From Pseudoneobacillus rhizosphaerae (GTDB lineage: Bacteria > Bacillota > Bacilli > Bacillales > Cytobacillaceae): 45,839 bases of DNA. Shown here in pieces: positions 44,668 to 45,839 of the stretch. The stretch covers positions 1 to 45,839 of the forward strand of contig NZ_CAKJTG010000030.1 in assembly GCF_917563885.1 (NCBI RefSeq), written 5' to 3'. Position numbers and translations under genes: made by a program. Below the pieces are notes generated by a model. That model had not been told where the DNA came from. It made no database searches and saw only the letters and a list, made by a program, of their open reading frames with translations. How positions within the stretch are numbered: position 1 is the stretch's first letter; each line of letters starts with the position of its first letter.

Positions 44668-44689
44668 TCTGACCCATTTATGGGTCAGA
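44668..44689. terminator. hairpin between the YdjO-like gene and a minus-strand ORF
   Basis: TCTGACCCA at 44668-44676 pairs with TGGGTCAGA at 44681-44689 around TTTA. There is no T-tract on the plus side (TCCCC), so it is a weak terminator if one. Confidence 0.5.
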
Positions 44690-44693
44690 TCCC

Positions 44694-44879
44694 CTATAAA
44701 TTTTCATTTTGTTGCTTTATTTCATCACCTGTTAAAATCGCATTAGCTAACTCTAATTCTTTGTGAGCATCGACGGAATTACCAGGTATATTTTTGAAAT
44801 TTGGGATTGCTTCACTTGATTGAATTGTTACTTGCTCACTCACTGGGCTATTTGTTAAGTACTGATCTTTATTACTCAT
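44694..44879 (-). CDS. small hypothetical protein, 61 aa
   Basis: Starts MSNKDQYLTNSPVSEQVTIQ; acidic and polar, with a C-terminal amphipathic helix (HKELELANAILTGDEIKQQ). AAGGAGTGA lies before the ATG. No cysteine, no TM, no recognised family; possibly a minor spore or regulatory protein. Confidence 0.6.
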   Translation of the reverse strand: MSNKDQYLTNSPVSEQVTIQSSEAIPNFKNIPGNSVDAHKELELANAILTGDEIKQQNENL

Positions 44880-45004
44880 ATTAATTCACTCCTTAAGAAA
44901 AGGTTTCACTGATTGATAAACATTTATTCTATAAGAAAGAATGGAAATACTTGTGGAAAATTCACAATTTTGTAACAAATCATAAGAGTAATAATCTTGA
45001 ATGG

Positions 45005-45600
45005 TGTTATAATATGAGTGTAAGGAATTAACATCTTCGGAGGCTCAACCATTTAGTGTTCGTTCCGTCTAATACGTGAACGATGACAAATGAATAGCTT
45101 TAAACTGACGTCCGTTAAAAAGATTTTTAGGCGATTACTCATTACCAAATTCCTGAAAAGATTCATCACTTTTTAAATTACATGAAACATCAGGTCGAAA
45201 TTTTATTGGAGAGACAACTTTCTTTTACCTAATAAGTCATATACGTATTAGATAAGTTCTCTCAGCCAAAAGCTCAAGGAAATATTCGAGTGAAATTTCA
45301 GTACTAACCTGATGGTGTAATTAGGAAAATTAGCTTGATTCATCTTTTTAAGTAGGAAAGTGGATTGAGAATTAAACCTACAAATACTTTATTTAAAATG
45401 GACCGAAAAAAATGAGTCTTTAGGTAAGATTCAAAGAATGGTTTTGTTTCGATTTGATTGAAATAATTTCTGGTTCAACAGAAAAAATTCTTTCTAGTAC
45501 GGAACAGACACACATTGGTATTTGAAAATGGCCGATGTTAATGGTTGGGTCCCCGAAGATGTTAAGAAAGCTCACTGGATAAATACCAGTGAGCTTTTTG
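45005..45600 (+). ncRNA. large structured noncoding RNA of unknown class
   Basis: Extended -10 promoter TG-T-TATAAT (45005-45013) and a terminator ending near 45599 bracket about 575 nt. The ends pair: 45028-45053 with 45540-45565, 25 of 26 positions including two G-U. Further in: 45056-45068 with 45499-45511 (12 of 13), a side hairpin 45512-45519/45531-45538 that makes a three-way junction, and a long arm: 45176-45181/45317-45322, 45188-45195/45307-45314, 45197-45207/45289-45299, 45209-45220/45254-45263 with a 2-nt bulge, 45229-45234/45246-45251. Small hairpins lie at 45414-45432 and 45467-45484. There is no credible ORF. Not RNase P, tmRNA, SRP or 6S RNA by sequence. Confidence 0.7.
45567..45599. 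terminator. terminator of the large RNA, shared with the YhfH-like gene
   Basis: A perfect 12-bp stem (45567-45578 with 45586-45597) with loop ATAAATA and T5. It begins 2 nt after the closing helix of the RNA. Confidence 0.88.
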
Positions 45601-45607
45601 TGTATTT

Positions 45608-45742
45608 CTATTCTTGTTTCTTTGCTAAACAACGATCGCACTCTAGTAGATAGGATTCAGCTTGTTCGTGAATATTTTGGCCACATTCCGCACAAATCTT
45701 TTTTGGTAAATTTCTAAAAAATTTAACTGGACTTTGTAACAT
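45608..45742 (-). CDS. YhfH family small zinc-ribbon-like protein
   Basis: 44 residues from ATG 45742; AAGGAGG 9 nt upstream decides the start over the longer open frame. It reads SPVKFFRNLPKKICAECGQ with C-x2-C and later C-x2-C (LECDRCL), a likely zinc site. The pattern matches the Bacillus YhfH family of unknown function. Confidence 0.78.
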   Translation of the reverse strand: MLQSPVKFFRNLPKKICAECGQNIHEQAESYLLECDRCLAKKQE

Positions 45743-45839
45743 TTCCAATTCCTCCTTTTTATAATACAGACTATGATTGATTAAGTTGTTGTAGTACAGT
45801 ATAAGCAATAAAATTAATTTAGTGTAGACTTTTTTAACT

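Noticed and set aside
45160-45344. Direct repeat GATTCATC (45160 and 45337) with similar T-rich flanks
   Set aside because: Short and AT-rich; it may simply be part of the RNA fold. No evidence for a mobile element.
45028-45565. The paired ends of the large RNA read as terminal inverted repeats of a MITE, with GAA just outside both ends
   Set aside because: Promoter and terminator fit the ends closely, nested helices with G-U pairs continue inward, and a 3-bp direct repeat is expected by chance fairly often. Copy number in the genome would decide, so it is kept as an alternative.
45005-45600. OLE RNA, RNase P, tmRNA, SRP or 6S RNA
   Set aside because: No recognisable conserved core of RNase P, tmRNA, SRP RNA or 6S RNA is present, and the isoprenoid/oap context of OLE is missing. 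I cannot run a covariance search.
45420-45641. 73-codon minus-strand ORF
   Set aside because: No ribosome-binding site; it runs through the terminator and the paired strands of the structured RNA, with no family resemblance.

Overview
The window comes from a low-G+C, spore-forming member of the Bacillaceae. The signs are strong AGGAGG ribosome-binding sites, sigma-A promoters, UUG/GUG starts, tandem T-boxes, and small Bacillus-type proteins (Sda-like, gamma-SASP-like, YuzL-, YdjO- and YhfH-like). PFL with its activase, Fnr and a periplasmic-type nitrate reductase point to a facultatively anaerobic, nitrate-respiring lifestyle. Bacillus (Schinkia) azotoformans-like bacteria would fit, but that placement is inference. 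No tRNA, rRNA, CRISPR array or intact insertion sequence was seen.

Layout. 1-3.8 kb: DUF2935 protein, alpha/beta hydrolase, MFS exporter, MOSC protein. 3.8-10.9 kb: promoter, two tandem tRNA-Trp T-boxes (both with specifier UGG) and a complete trpEGDCFBA operon with dedicated trpG and overlapping genes. 10.9-13.4 kb: 5-oxoprolinase genes pxpB-pxpC-pxpA on the minus strand. 13.5-20.6 kb: mnmH (selenouridine synthase), an Sda-like gene, double-domain GGCT protein, VOC protein, small proteins, metallo-hydrolase, acetyltransferase, fluoride-channel pair and a YidC insertase. 20.6-26.3 kb, minus strand: two membrane proteins, pflA, pflB and a membrane-anchored cupredoxin. 26.4-32.1 kb: AraC-type regulator with a degenerate receiver, then hutU-hutI-hutG without hutH. 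32.2-36.3 kb: small proteins, DHH phosphoesterase, UPF0180 protein, ABC-F ATPase. 36.3-41.8 kb: SCO protein and fnr (minus strand), divergent from napA-napB-napD-napF. 41.8-44.1 kb: a structured leader and a MutS2-like gene lacking the Smr domain. 44.1-45.8 kb: small genes and a large unassigned structured RNA.

How it fits together. Fnr carries the C-x2-C-x4-C tail of the Bacillus iron-sulfur Fnr. A near-perfect Fnr box lies 41.5 bp from the predicted napA start point, so oxygen loss would switch on nitrate reduction, and possibly PFL. NapA looks like a Tat-exported lipoprotein and NapB a membrane-anchored dihaem cytochrome. No NapC or NapGH quinol dehydrogenase is present here.

Most notable are two untranslated regions. 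(1) At 45005-45600 an extended -10 promoter and a terminator bracket about 575 nt. Its ends pair in a 26-position helix (25 pairs), followed inward by a 13-position helix, a side hairpin and a long internal arm. This looks like a large structured noncoding RNA that I cannot assign to a known class. (2) At 41770-42112 a consensus promoter, a 7-codon upstream ORF whose last three sense codons form one strand of a 9-bp helix, and two terminators precede the mutS2-like gene. This resembles a translation-sensing attenuator.
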